In this document: piece after piece, positions 22,120-33,600 of the stretch
Numbering within the stretch: position 1 is the stretch's first letter
Layout of the letters: the number at the start of each line of letters is the position of its first letter
IMG/VR virus record: IMGVR_UViG_3300020462_000003
Coordinates: 1-64,000 of that record
DNA from: a virus
Direction: 5' to 3' (one strand)
DNA length: 64,000 nucleotides
The notes under the pieces: model-generated
Seen by the model: the letters and a program-made list of their open reading frames with translations, nothing else
Database searches by the model: none
Told to the model about the DNA's origin: nothing
Made by a program: the position numbers and the translations under genes

Positions 22120-22866
22120 ATGTCTCTTCTCGCTGCTCTGACTACTACTGATGAAATCGCCACTGCCAAAGACTCCGTTGGCGGTTCCCGTGTCCGCGAC
22201 TCTGGCCTGTATCCACTGAAAGTGGCTCTGGCCTATGTCACCAAATCCAGTGGTGGTGCCATGGCACTGAATGTCACCTTCAAGGATGACGACGGTGAAG
22301 TGCGCCAGCAGTTCTGGATGACTTCCGGCACTGCCAAAGGCGGTCACAACTACTACATCGACAAGCAGAACCAGAAGCAATACCTGCCTGGTTTCATCCA
22401 TGCCAATGCCCTGACCCTGCTGACCCTCGGCAAGGAGATCGGCTCGCTGGATACCGAGAAGAAGGTGATCAACCTGTACTCGGCTGAATCCAAGGCTGAA
22501 GTACCAACTCAGGTCGACATGCTGATGGACCTGGTGGGTCAGGAAGTCCTGGTTGGCCTGATCAAGCAGACCGTCGACAAGAACGTCAAGGATGCTGCAG
22601 GCAACTACATTCCGTCCGGTGAAACCCGTGAGGAGAACGAGGTCGACAAGATCTTCCGCCTCAAGGACAAGATGACCGAAGCGGAAATCCGTGCGCAGGC
22701 TGAACAAGCCAACTTCTTCGCCGTCTGGGAGCAGAAGTGGGCTGGCAAGGTCAAGGACAAGACCACCAAGGGTGCCAACACCGGTACTGCTGGTGCTCCA
22801 CGTCCAGCAGCTGCAGCCGGTGGCAACAGCCGTCCGACCACCAGCCTGTTCGGCGCTCAGGCGTAA
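22120..22866 (+). CDS. single-stranded DNA-binding protein, N4 gp45-like
   Basis: The 248-residue protein is identified as the N4 SSB by position and by its sequence style: a beta-rich N-terminal core (SGLYPLKVALAYVTKSSGG, ALNVTFKDDDGEVRQQFWM) and a flexible Ala/Gly/Pro-rich tail ending TTSLFGAQA. In N4 this protein covers ssDNA in replication and recombination and also activates late transcription by host RNA polymerase. That second role is knowledge from N4, not visible here. A strong terminator follows. Confidence 0.85.
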   Translation: MSLLAALTTTDEIATAKDSVGGSRVRDSGLYPLKVALAYVTKSSGGAMALNVTFKDDDGEVRQQFWMTSGTAKGGHNYYIDKQNQKQYLPGFIHANALTLLTLGKEIGSLDTEKKVINLYSAESKAEVPTQVDMLMDLVGQEVLVGLIKQTVDKNVKDAAGNYIPSGETREENEVDKIFRLKDKMTEAEIRAQAEQANFFAVWEQKWAGKVKDKTTKGANTGTAGAPRPAAAAGGNSRPTTSLFGAQA

Positions 22867-22887
22867 CACCCTCCCCGCAACACCCAC

Positions 22888-22914
22888 AAGGGCCGGGCAA
22901 CTGGCCCTTTTTCA
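22888..22914 (+). terminator. terminator after SSB
   Basis: AAGGGCC (22888-22894) and GGCCCTT (22903-22909) form a perfect stem with an 8-nt loop, followed by TTTCATTT. It ends the replication transcript or makes read-through partial before the RuvC gene cluster. Confidence 0.9.
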
Positions 22915-22934
22915 TTTCTGCTCACGAGGTGTAC

Positions 22935-23210
22935 ATGAGCGAAACCATCGAGATCAAAACAGCTGACCAGTTCGCTACCCTGATCAGTCACTGGCATGCC
23001 AACCGCATGGCTCAACTGGGCCAGATGCAACAGGTGCCGGATGAGGTAGAGATCTGTCAGCCAGGCGAGAACGGCGAAGACGTGCCTATGACTGCCGAAC
23101 AGCGTGAAGGCTTCAAGGCTGGACTGATCGTGGCCAAGGCCCTGTTCGCTGAGCTGCCCTTCATGGGCATTTCGGATGAAGAGGAAGCCCCGCTGAGCGC
23201 AGCTGGATGA
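22935..23210 (+). CDS. hypothetical protein
   Basis: This 91-residue acidic protein reads MSETIEIKTADQFATLISHW with a helical middle and an ISDEEEAPLSAAG tail. I chose the ATG at 22935, which follows CGAGG; the longer frame overlaps the SSB gene and the terminator. The stop overlaps the RuvC-like start. Function unknown. Confidence 0.7.
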   Translation: MSETIEIKTADQFATLISHWHANRMAQLGQMQQVPDEVEICQPGENGEDVPMTAEQREGFKAGLIVAKALFAELPFMGISDEEEAPLSAAG

Positions 23211-23782
23211 GTCTGCTCCAGGTTGTAGGTATGGACCCTTCGTTACGCAACTGGGGCATCGCCAAAGGCACGTTGACTGTGGGGCTGCATTCCAGCCTCA
23301 CGATCAGCCACCTGGACGTGATCCAGCCGGTACTTTCCACCGGCAAGCAGGTACGCCAGAACAGCCTGGATCTGGAGTCTGCCCGTCAGCTCGCAGCACA
23401 GGCTCTGGCTGCCGCTCAGGGCGCTCACGCGATCTTCGTCGAGGTGCCGGTCGGTAGCCAGTCCGCACGCGCAATGGCCTCTTACGGCATCTGCGTGGGC
23501 GTGCTGGGTGCCCTTCGAGCCAGTGGGATTCCCTTCTTCGAGGTCACCCCGAACGAAGTGAAGATGATCTCCGTGGGCAAGAAGACGGCCACCAAGAGCG
23601 AGATGATCCAGTGGGCGTATGCCCGTCACCCCGAGGCCAAATGGCCCACCTACAAGCAGCACGGACAGGACGTGATCAGCGAAGCCAAAGCTGAGCACAT
23701 GGCCGATGCCGTGGCTGCCATTCACGCTGGCCTGGCCAGCAACCCATTTCAACAAACGCTGCCGTTCCTACGTGCGGCATGA
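23207..23782 (+). CDS. RuvC-like Holliday junction resolvase
   Basis: The 191-residue protein has an RNase H fold. GMDPSLRNWGIAKG at the N-terminus holds the first catalytic Asp (D10). IFVEVPVGSQSARAM supplies the catalytic Glu, and the HMADAVAAIH end supplies the last acidic residue. It should resolve recombination junctions and branched replication intermediates before packaging. It is coupled to the upstream and downstream genes by four-base overlaps or near overlap. Confidence 0.88.
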   Translation: MSLLQVVGMDPSLRNWGIAKGTLTVGLHSSLTISHLDVIQPVLSTGKQVRQNSLDLESARQLAAQALAAAQGAHAIFVEVPVGSQSARAMASYGICVGVLGALRASGIPFFEVTPNEVKMISVGKKTATKSEMIQWAYARHPEAKWPTYKQHGQDVISEAKAEHMADAVAAIHAGLASNPFQQTLPFLRAA

Positions 23783-23793
23783 GAGGACTCAAC

Positions 23794-24162
23794 ATGCTGA
23801 TCAAACTGAAACAATCCGAGATCGAAGAAGCCCTACGCGACTTCATCGTCAAGCAAGGCTTCAACCTCGATCGCAAGACCGTGGACATTTCCTTCACTGC
23901 CGGTCGTGGTGATAGCGGCATGACTGCTGACCTGGACATTCATGACGCTGCTGCCGTGAGCGGTGGTGTATCGGGTGGTGCCCCGTGCAGCCCGGTCTAC
24001 GAAACCCCGGCTGACACCAGTCCGGTCAACGAGATCGTCGAGCAATCGACTGCTCAGCTGCGTGTGGTGGACGCCTCGCCAGCTCCGGAAGACGTGCTGC
24101 CTGATCCTCAGGAAGAAGAAGAGCCGGTGGTCAGCACCAAGCAAAGCCTGTTCGGCGGCTGA
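23794..24162 (+). CDS. hypothetical protein
   Basis: The 122-residue protein begins MLIKLKQSEIEEALRDFIVKQG and a beta hairpin DRKTVDISFTAGRG. A Pro/Glu-rich acidic tail ends STKQSLFGG, and the SLFGG end echoes the SSB tail end (SLFGAQA). It may therefore compete for or share SSB-tail partners. The start at 23794 has GAGAGGA; a start at 23779 overlapping RuvC is possible. Function unknown. Confidence 0.7.
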   Translation: MLIKLKQSEIEEALRDFIVKQGFNLDRKTVDISFTAGRGDSGMTADLDIHDAAAVSGGVSGGAPCSPVYETPADTSPVNEIVEQSTAQLRVVDASPAPEDVLPDPQEEEEPVVSTKQSLFGG

Positions 24163-24164
24163 CC

Positions 24165-24365
24165 ATGAATGCCCTCAAGGGGATGATCTTCGTGCCACTC
24201 GCAATCGTCTTCATGGGGGCGTGTTATGTGAGTAGCATGATCATTGGTTGGCTCTTTGCCATCCTGACCACAGTGGGGATCGTCATAGTAATCGTTGCAG
24301 TTATCCTGCATGGTCTCTATACGTACATCACCCAATCAGGTAAAAAGCCTCCTCGAAAGCAGTGA
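24165..24365 (+). CDS. small two-helix membrane protein
   Basis: The 66-residue protein has two hydrophobic segments (about residues 7-30 and 33-54) and a basic C-terminus (GKKPPRKQ), so it probably spans the inner membrane twice with its tail in the cytoplasm. It starts two bases after the previous stop. Function unknown; superinfection or host-membrane roles are possible. Confidence 0.7.
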   Translation: MNALKGMIFVPLAIVFMGACYVSSMIIGWLFAILTTVGIVIVIVAVILHGLYTYITQSGKKPPRKQ

Positions 24366-24444
24366 TGCTTTCAAAGAGTGGTGGGGCGTTCGACGCAAGT
24401 CGTCACACCTGACAGCCGGGAATAGACCGGCACCCTTCTCTATC

Positions 24445-24589
24445 GGGGAGTGTTCTGTCCTGCAGTTGCCACAGCAGGTCGAGGATGAAACCTACGAACC
24501 AAGCAGCCCCTGGCGGTGAGCTTTTGCAGCGTTGGAAGAATGAACGGTGGGCTGTTGAAGAGACCACACCTCCGGACAGAACATTCCCC
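24445..24589 (+). other. inverted repeat in the gap before vRNAP
   Basis: GGGGAGTGTTCTGTCC (24445-24460) and GGACAGAACATTCCCC (24574-24589) are reverse complements at 15 of 16 positions and enclose 113 bases that contain further short stems (CTGC/GCAG, CCGG repeats just upstream). The whole gap 24366-24599 is otherwise without a clear gene. It reads like a structured RNA domain near the end of the plus-strand transcript, before the bidirectional terminator. Confidence 0.4.
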
Positions 24590-24601
24590 CATACAGAATA
24601 A
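24485..24601 (+). CDS. possible 38-residue protein
   Basis: A short open frame, MKPTNQAAPGGELLQRWKNE to the end FPHTE, has a weak GAGG site directly before its ATG. It lies inside the inverted repeat and stops at the terminator. Composition is protein-like and amphipathic, but nothing else supports it, and the RNA structure is an equally good explanation. Confidence 0.25.
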   Translation: MKPTNQAAPGGELLQRWKNERWAVEETTPPDRTFPHTE

Positions 24602-24623
24602 AGCCCTCCGAAGAGGGCTTTTT
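24600..24623. terminator. bidirectional terminator between replication and vRNAP genes
   Basis: AAAGCCCTC (24600-24608) pairs perfectly with GAGGGCTTT (24613-24621) around CGAA, with a T-run on the plus strand and AAATAAA-like sequence before it. It serves the convergent plus-strand and vRNAP transcripts. Confidence 0.88.
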
Positions 24624-24625
24624 CA

Positions 24626-27600
24626 TCACTTGATCAGTGAGCTGATCGCCTGGATAGGCAGGGTTTCATCCCACGCATCCAGCATCTTGAAGGCCCCTAT
24701 ATCCAGTGGGTTGCCAAACTGGTTGACTGCAGCCGAGTCAATCAGTGTCTGAGCACCGTCCAGGTAGCCATCAAAGGCCAGCAACATCAGTGCCCGAGCA
24801 GGGTTCTCTTTCATGAGATCCATGATCACATGCTGGATACGCAGGTAGTACTTGGTGAAGTACACCAGACCCATCCTGTTCGCATAGTCGAGCAGTTGGT
24901 GTGACGGCTTGTCGTAGTTCACGAATGCACGCGACACCTTCAACACTGCATCTTCGTGGCTCAGTGGATTCTTCTTCCGTGAAATCAGCTGCTGGTACAG
25001 GGTGTACCTCGCCACGAAGTCCGACACCTGAGTGCCCTGGCTCAATACGCGGTACAACGCTGTGTCATGCGTAACAAAGGCCACCTTCGCAACAGACTTG
25101 AGCGCATCCGGCACACGGTCGGCGTGTTGTTCCAAGCTCTTCACCCAACGTGACTTGTACGAGTAGTCAGAATCGGCAGTGTCCACGTCCTCAACAATGC
25201 TCGACAGCAGTCCTGCTTCGATCAGGGAACGTACCGGGCTTTTAGCCAGTGTGTTCTCCAGTCGAAGAATCTTCTGCTGCATCTCGCGCACATCCCCTAC
25301 GACAGCACCCGAAGCCAGTTGCGCCTGCAAGGCTGACAGTTCGCTCTCGTCCTTCCGATAGTCCAATACCCCCTGCAATGCCACCCAACTGTTCTTGGCA
25401 ATGTCCACAACAGGCACGCCACTGAGCCACAACTGCGTGTAGTTACTGACCACGTTCCATAGCAGCGTCATGCCCGTCTTGACCACCAGAATGTCCTTGA
25501 CCACCCGGATGACCTCCATCCAGCGATCTTCCCCCCGGCGAATCATCAGTGCTGCACGCTTGGCACGATCTTCCAGATCCACACCGGTATGCCCTTCACG
25601 CTTGAGCTGCCAGCGAACCATCAGGTCCGTCATCTTGAAGAACATGTCTTCAGAGAAGTTACGCTGAGCCTCGTCCAGCTCCATGATCTTCGACAGACTG
25701 TAGGCCGAGTAACCAAACGTCTGGTCGTAAATGTCGTTACGGACCATCAGGTTGTCCGACCCCCAAACATCTCTGAGTGCTTGCTTGGAAGCAGGGGGCA
25801 ATATCCGCCAGGTTTCACGGATCGATGCGTCCTTACTGTCAGGGCCAAAAGTGATATACGCATCCGGGTTTTTTGTGTACTCCTGATCGTACTGATCCTT
25901 CAAGGCTTCAAAGGCTTTGCGGTTCTGCTGAGTCACATTGCTCTTGTCGAAGATGTTCGACTCCAACGCACCTAACAGCAGATCAAAGCTGTTGTTGCGC
26001 TCCAGCAGTTGATCCTTCATCTGCTCGCTCATCAGGTAGCGATACCCTGCAGCCTCACCCACGGCATTGATCACCGGAGCCATGTAGACCTTGCTGTCCT
26101 TGCGTGGATCATAATTCGGGTCGATGGGCTGAGCCTGTACAGCACGGGTGATTGCCCGATTGATTCGCGCCGCATGCTTGTCAACGTACCCGTTACGCGA
26201 ATACAAAGGCGCATGCACTTCCGTGCCTTTGTGGTGCTGACCGGTATAGGTCACCACACCCGTCTGGCGATTAGGCAGTCCTCGATCAGTGAGGCGCAGC
26301 AGCACCAGATCCTTGAGTACAACGTCGGTATCGTCCTGTTCCAACGGACCTACCACCTCATACCCCTGAGCCACCATACGCGCTACTTCAGAAGCCGGAG
26401 CGGTGATAATCTCGGTGTGTGGGTTGTACACCTCCGGCAAATACCCTTTCATCATCAGCAACTCACTGTCTTTGAACAGCTTCTCTGCCGATTCCTTTTG
26501 CATGTGACGGTGCAGTTTGAGAATGACCTCGATACCGTTGCCCTTGTCATCCCGTTCAAGCTCTTTACGCATCACCTGGGCGGCCTGCATACGTTGGTTG
26601 GCATCGGTGTATTCAAGCGCGTAGAGCGAAACCAGTGGATCGAGCACCTTGGCAATCTCACGGCCTTCTTCCAGGGAGACCTTGGTGCTGTCCGGCGTAT
26701 TCAGCCGCAAGGCGATACCCAACGCATTCTGCTGAGTGTTGTAGCCCTTGACCTTTACCGCCATCCGGTAGGCCAGTTGCTTGACGCCCTGGATATATGC
26801 GTCCTTGAACGGGCCACTGAGTTGAGCTTCGTACTGAGCTATAGCCTTGTCACGCGCTGCCTTGTCAGTCATCAGATCCAGCAGACCGGCACTGTCAAAG
26901 GGACCTAGCAGCGATTGCATGTCGGTACGCAAAGCCACCTTGGTGACGGCATCCTTCATTCTCTGAGTGAGGTATTCACCGTTCTCGGCAAAGCTGTCCA
27001 GACTCATTTTGGCGAAGTCGGTCTTGATCTTCATCCGCACCGTTTCCAGGAACTTGGTGCTGAGCAGTAACAGATCCGCCACCTTGTTGCCTTCACGCAT
27101 CTCGTTGATCACACCGGCCATAAGACCCAGCTTGCCCTGGTACAGACGATCCCGCAGCACTTTGCCTGCATCTACCAGCTGCCCTACCTGATCATCGACC
27201 GAGGCGGCAGCTATGCTGCTGGCAGCACGCACAAAAGCATTCTTGTGCTGATCCAGCATAGGCGACTCCAGTACCCTGAGTACCTGTTGCTTGGCCTTGG
27301 TACTCACACCGTCCAGGGCGTCTTCCAGTTGCTCACGGGCCGCACCCACAGGACCTGTACGACGGTTCTGTTTGCGGTACTCCAGGTCCACCAAACGTCG
27401 AGCCAGGACACTCAACTTCTCATCGGCCTGTTGACCGCTGTAGACCTTGAACAGGCGATGCTGCAGTGCATCCAGCAGTTGTTCCCACAGCCACTGGATG
27501 CGTTCCCCCAGCTTCATCTGCGACACCTTGCGTGTGTCTTTATCGGTCTCAAAACTCATCTGGTCATGCAACGGCTCCCAGACCATAGCCAGTGCAGCGA

Positions 27601-30600
27601 ACCGAGCCAGGTACTCAGAACCCTGCCCCTTCGAATTAAAGACGTGATCCCACTGCTGGGTATTCAGGGCAGTACGGATGTTCGGGTTACGACGAGCCTC
27701 CTCGTACAGGCGAACCAGCTGCTTGCGTGTGCCTTGAGCTTCGGCACTGTCCAGCGTCTCCTGGAAGGTCAACTGAGCCAGCTCCAAGGCAAAGGTCTCT
27801 TGCTCATTCAGGCCAATGCCTGCTGTAGCGGTATCAGCAGAGAATGGCAGGATGCCGAGCACCTTGGCTTGCATGATCTGCGCGATTGGGTCAGTGGCCT
27901 GAGTGCTTTGCATCTGCGCCTTCAGCACGCCAAAAGGACCCTGCAACCGTGACATGACCCCACTCACCAGGGCTTGCAGACGTGCAGTCTGATCCTGGCT
28001 CATCGGCTTGTTGGCCTGAGCCAATGAATCGAACACCTGCAAGGTATCCATCGCAGCCTGCGACGTGGCTCGTTGACGCAGGGTCAGTCCTGCCTGCTGG
28101 TTGCGGGTCACCCCGGCTTCGTAGAACAAACCAGAGGTATTGGTGATCAGTGCCGTCAGTGCCGAGGCTGCCTGTTCTTTCTCGGTCTTGCTCGATCCAT
28201 TGAAGAGAATGCCCACCACCGAATCGATGAACTTACGCATCGCCTTGATCAATCCGTTCGGGCCTTTACGCTGGCTCTCGAAGGTCATCTTGTTCAGCAC
28301 ATCACGCTGAAAGCCCTGGTTGGTCATGCCCCAGGAAATCAACTCATGGACGTTCTCGATGGCCGGTGCGTAGTTCTGCTGCAGCTGGGCATCCTTGGCA
28401 ATAAACGCTTCGGCCTGCACACGCAGCAGTTCCAGATCATCAATCAGATCCAGGGCTTCACTCTCATGCTCTGGATTGGCTGTGCGTGCAGCCAGTTCTG
28501 CTTCGATGGTCTGAGCCAAGGCACCGTGTACCAGCTCATGCAGCACCAGTTCAGGCGTCAGGTTGCCTACCTGAGAATCGGTGCTACGCAGGTAAATGGT
28601 CGGCGTGCCTCCCTCAGTGGTGAACCAGCCCAGCGAGTTGTCTACATCTTCGCCCTTCAGCTCACTCTTCGGCGTGTTCGGGGTGACGTAGCGGATCTCC
28701 AGTCCAGCATCAACCGTGTTGGCCAACATCTTCAACAGCTTGCGGTTGAGGTTCTGTACCCGTCCTGCAGGCGTGGCCAGCAGTGCCTGTTCAACCAGAC
28801 CAAAGACTTCCTTGGCTGGCATCACCGGCTTGGCTTTCAGGGCTGCTTCCAGGGGAGACAGCTCTTGTGTGTCGTCTTCTTCGACGACCTCTTCCTGAGC
28901 CTCTGCGGCCTTGCCGGGTTGCATCCCTTTCGCCTTTTCAGCCAGCAGCTCAGCAGCGGCCTGTACCTCGGCAGACAACACCGGCTGCAGGGTTTTGAGT
29001 TTGGCCTCGATGGCTTCACGATCCTTATCGGTTACCCGGTACACCCCTTTCTCCAGGGTGTACTGATCCAGGGTATCCACTTCCATCAACAGGTTGAGTT
29101 TGGCCTGGTCAGCGGCGTAGGCACCATACTTGGCTGCATCCAGTACATGCGGAATCAGCCTATCGAAAGGCACACCTTCCACATCCTTATCGAACGCCTT
29201 CTCTATCTGAACGTGGATCTGTCGCAACGCATCCATGTCGAAGGCATCACCTTCGGTCTCGATACGTTCAGCCAACGCCAGTACGGTACGTTCCAGAGCC
29301 TGGTAGGTCTGTTCGGGAATGGAGTAGTTCAGCAACGCCTCGAAGGTGTGTTTGTTCAGGCTGTTGGCACCCTTGACCATATCTTTGAGTGCCAGCCCCA
29401 GAGCGTCATGCACGTTCAAGGCTTCGACCTGTGCGTAGCTGCTCATGGCAATGAAGCTATCCGTACTCTGTACGCTTTTAGCCATACCACTGACGCCAGG
29501 GTCCTTCATCATTTCGGTCATGGCACGCACCTGCATGCGCGGACGACCATTGAAGGCAATCTGCGAGGAGTAGCGTGGATCACTGTTCAAGTGTCGCTCG
29601 GACTGGGTAGCGAAGACTGCGCCTTCTGTACTGCCTGTCTGAGAGCTGGCCGTATGCAGGCGAGGCTCGAAGGCTTTCACCCGCTCACGTAACACCTTGG
29701 TCTGCTCTGCCGTCAGGTCATGCAGCGGAACACGCACTTCATCCTTATTGCGCTTGAAGGCCATCAGCCCTGCATCCATCAGCTCCTCTTCGTAGCGGCC
29801 ACGTTCCAGTGCGTACATCTGGTCGTAGATGGCATACGCCGCCTGCAACGTGTTGTTGATCTGGGTACGTGCCGCCATGAAGTCGCCAAGGTTCTCTTGC
29901 AGAGATACACGGGTGGCCTTGCCCAGCGAAACCTGGAAAGCACCCTTGAACAGGCTGGCTTGCTTGTCGGAGAACTCCCACTCCATCCCCTGCTCCAGGG
30001 TCATGGTTTCAGGGAGCAGCTGTGATTCCAGGAAGTACTTCTGCTTGCTGCTCATCTTCTTGCCCTTGGACATGCCCAGGGTCAGCAGCGCATTGATATC
30101 CCGAACAATCTGCTCCATCGAGTCAGGGGTCTTGTTCTTCTTGGCAGCCAAGGACTCCATTCGCGCATAGACCCGATCCAGGGTCTCTTCCGCCATGGCA
30201 TCCAGTGCGGTGAACACCGATGAGCCGTACATCAGCCCCGTCAAAGGGGTCTTGACCAGGTTACGCGCATCCTTGCTCACCGAGCCGTCTTCTGCCCGCA
30301 GTACGCCAGTAAACCGGTACAGGGCATCGATACCCCCTAGGCCTATGCTGTAGTCGCGATCAGACCATTCTTTAGTGATCTCCTGCATGGAGAACGTCAT
30401 GTCACTGGCCAGAGTCTGGTACAGGTCAAGATTGCCCAAGGCCTTCCAGGCACCAAAGCCCTTCTCGTCCATCGACTTCAGCATGAAGCCCCCTTTGGGA
30501 GCCAGGTTCTGCGTCATGGCACCGAGCAACCACAGGCTCAGCATCGGGCCGTTGGTCTTGCCGTCCACCTCACCCATCATGTGGGAAGTGAATACCTGCT

Positions 30601-33600
30601 TACCGGACTCCTTGGCTTGCAGGTAATCGGCCAGACCCAGCAAGGCATCGAAGCTGTGCATCTTCTCCTTGCCCTTGAGTACACCTGCCAGGATGGCTTC
30701 CTGACTTTCAGGCGTTACCGTCTCATTCCAGATTAGGTCACGGATGGCCTGAGCAGCCGCCCGATAAGTAGGATCGTTCTCGATCGATTCCCACTTGGCC
30801 AGGGTGGCTTCGTCACTTTGCTCGTCGGACTTGATGCCCAGGCCTTCCATTACCCGCAGCTGGAAGTTGATCAGCGATGTGTCGCCTGCACCCTTGCCCA
30901 TGGATACGTTGGATACCCAACCACCCATGCGGGTGACGAAGCGATGCACCTTACTGGTCTGAGGGTTGATGCCGTTTTCCTTGAGCATCACACGCTGGTT
31001 ATTGGACGTGGTAGGCGTCAGATGAAACGGTACATCCAGGGACGCATCGAGCTTGGAGATCTGCTGGAAGAACTCCATCAGGTGAGCAATCTCACGACGC
31101 AGGCCATCGTTCTTCGCTTCCTGGCTCTTGCGGTGAGCCTTGTGAACCTTCGTCTCGTCTACCAACACCACACCTGCGACCTGCTCGAAGACCTCCGGAT
31201 TGAGTAGGGTCACCACCTGCATGGAATCCGCACGCAGGTAACTGGTTCGCTTGGCGACCTTTTTCAGGATCTTCCATTGCAGGTCAGGAGTTTTCTGCAG
31301 TCCTTTTACATGCGTCTCCGGACGCATCTTCGGTGCGGTGAGTGCGGGAAATTGCACAGCCGACTCCACCCCGAAGACCTTGTTGAAGGCGCCTTCTGTC
31401 TGACGGGCCGACTCAACAATCGACTGAGCTTGCTGGTTCAACTCACCATTTTTCGTAACCAGTCGAATGAAGACGTGGTTGCCTGCGTTGTACTCTCGCT
31501 TGTCACGGGAAGCATCAACGACAGCTTTATCGGAGACAGTGGATGCTTCAACAATACCCTGCTCTTCCAGCATGGCCAGCGTGTGAGCACCCAAGGCGAT
31601 GCGCAGCCGATCATGGCTGTCACTAGGCGCATCTTTCTTCAGACGCAGCCCAAGCGCCTGTATAGCCATGTCACCCAGTCGATTAACCACCAGGTTACGG
31701 GTGGTGCCTACATCCGAGAGCAGGCGCATCAATGCAGGTGGGACAGCCAGATCCTGTTTACGCCCGATCTTGGCATTGACGGCTTCTTCGTTATCCAGAC
31801 GGGGCTTGCCGGAGGCTTCCAGAATCCAGCCATAGGCCGATACCGACAGGGCCGTGGCAATGTTCTCTTCCAGGTTCAGGTCATCGTCGTGCAGGAACTG
31901 CATGAAGTCGTAGGCGAAGGATTCGGTAAGGATCTTTCCTTCCTTGTTCTTCATGCGCTTGAGCTGGCCCTGAAGAGTGTCCTGCCAGGCTTCGGCTGCA
32001 ACCACGAAGCGGTTCAGCAAACCATGCTGCTCATCGGTCAGGTCACTGTCGATGAACGACTGGAACTTCGCCTTCCCAGACTTGATCTTGCTCATGAAGT
32101 CGGTGACCGAAGTCAGTGGCTTCTTGGCATGACGCACCTGCTCGAAGTCTTCGGCAACACGGTTCTGTGTGAGGTAGTTGGCTGCTTCAAAGGGTTTGCC
32201 CGAGGCTTCGGCAAACAGCTTCAGACGCCCATCCACCACCGCCTCTTCAAATAGATCCGGCTGAACATCGTCCTGCTTGTCTGCCAACCCTTCCATCCAC
32301 TGCAGGATGCCTGCTGCTTCTTCAGCAGCCAGATCCTGATCGGCGGCCAGCTCATCGATCTTGGCGTCCATGCGTTGCACGAACTCAGGGGAAGCCAGTC
32401 GAGCAATACGCGCACGCACAGGGGCAAAGGCTTCACGGATACTGTTCTCGTTGAACATGTCCGTGTAGAGGTTTTCAGCCGCAGTCTCGCCGTCGTCATC
32501 CAGCTCCTGCGGATTGGCATCCAGTAGCTTCTGGCCTTCAAGCAGACGCTCACGCGCATCCAAGTCGCTGACACGAGCAGCCTGCTCTACGAAATTGGCA
32601 GGCACATTTGCTTCAACTTCCTCGGCTACAGATGCAGGGTCCTGAACAGGTTCACTGGTTGGTTGGGGAATCTCTTGAGGGGCTTCCGCCACCGTAGCTT
32701 GAGCAGGTTCGGCAACCGGCTTGGCGATCTCCTGCCGGGGAGTTTCTGCCACAGTTACAGGCTCAGTCGGTGCAACAACAGCGGGAGCCTGCTTTACTGA
32801 CGAGGTACGCAGCTTGTACAGCGACTTCATCTCATTCAGCAGCGACTTCAGTGCAGCCGCTTCCTTACGGACTTCGTTGATACGGCCTGCCGATGCACGG
32901 GTGACTGTGAATCCACCGGCCTCTTTCATAGCCTTCATGCTCAAGGGTTGCGTGACGGGTCCCCAGTTACCTTCGGCATCCGGCACCACCTGCACACTGC
33001 CACCCTTCTTCTGGATGGCATCCAAGGCACTCTTCAGTGCGGTCACCTTCTTGATGTGACTCGCCGCAAAGTTCTGCAGATCCTTGATCTCTCGACGGGC
33101 CGTCACTTCATCCGGTGTAGTGGCGTTCAGGGCAGAAGTGATCCAGGAACGGTACTGCTTCATTCCCTTGTTCTTGTCCGAACCCAGACGGATCTCGTCG
33201 CTCACGGCACCGAAGTCCTTGAGCTGGTTTTCCGCTACACGACTGGCTGACAGGAATCGCAGATGCTTACGCTGTGCGTCATCCAGTTTGATGGACGGCG
33301 AATTAATCAGGTAATCCAGGGTGCTATCGGTCAGCGCCTCAGGGTTACGCATGGACAAGGTGAACGACTCGGCAACCGCTTTCTCCAGCACAGTCGGTTC
33401 AACAGTATCGGGTGTTTCGATGGCTTGTTTGATAGTGGCCTGAGCGGTCTCAGCTACCTTGCCGGTTACACGCTGCTCGAACTTACGGGCCGTCTCCAAC
33501 TGGGTTTCCAGCGTCTCGACCGCAGTCTTGGCACGCTTACGAGAATCTGCATCCGAACGCACGGCAACACGCTTCTCCAGAGCGGTGATGTACTGGGTGT

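Noticed and set aside
28073-29692. A 539-codon open frame on the plus strand inside the vRNAP gene
   Set aside because: It lies fully antisense to polymerase motif C and the zinc-motif region of vRNAP. Its composition is what the complement of that coding sequence would give, it has no ribosome site, and it resembles no family. I read it as a shadow frame.
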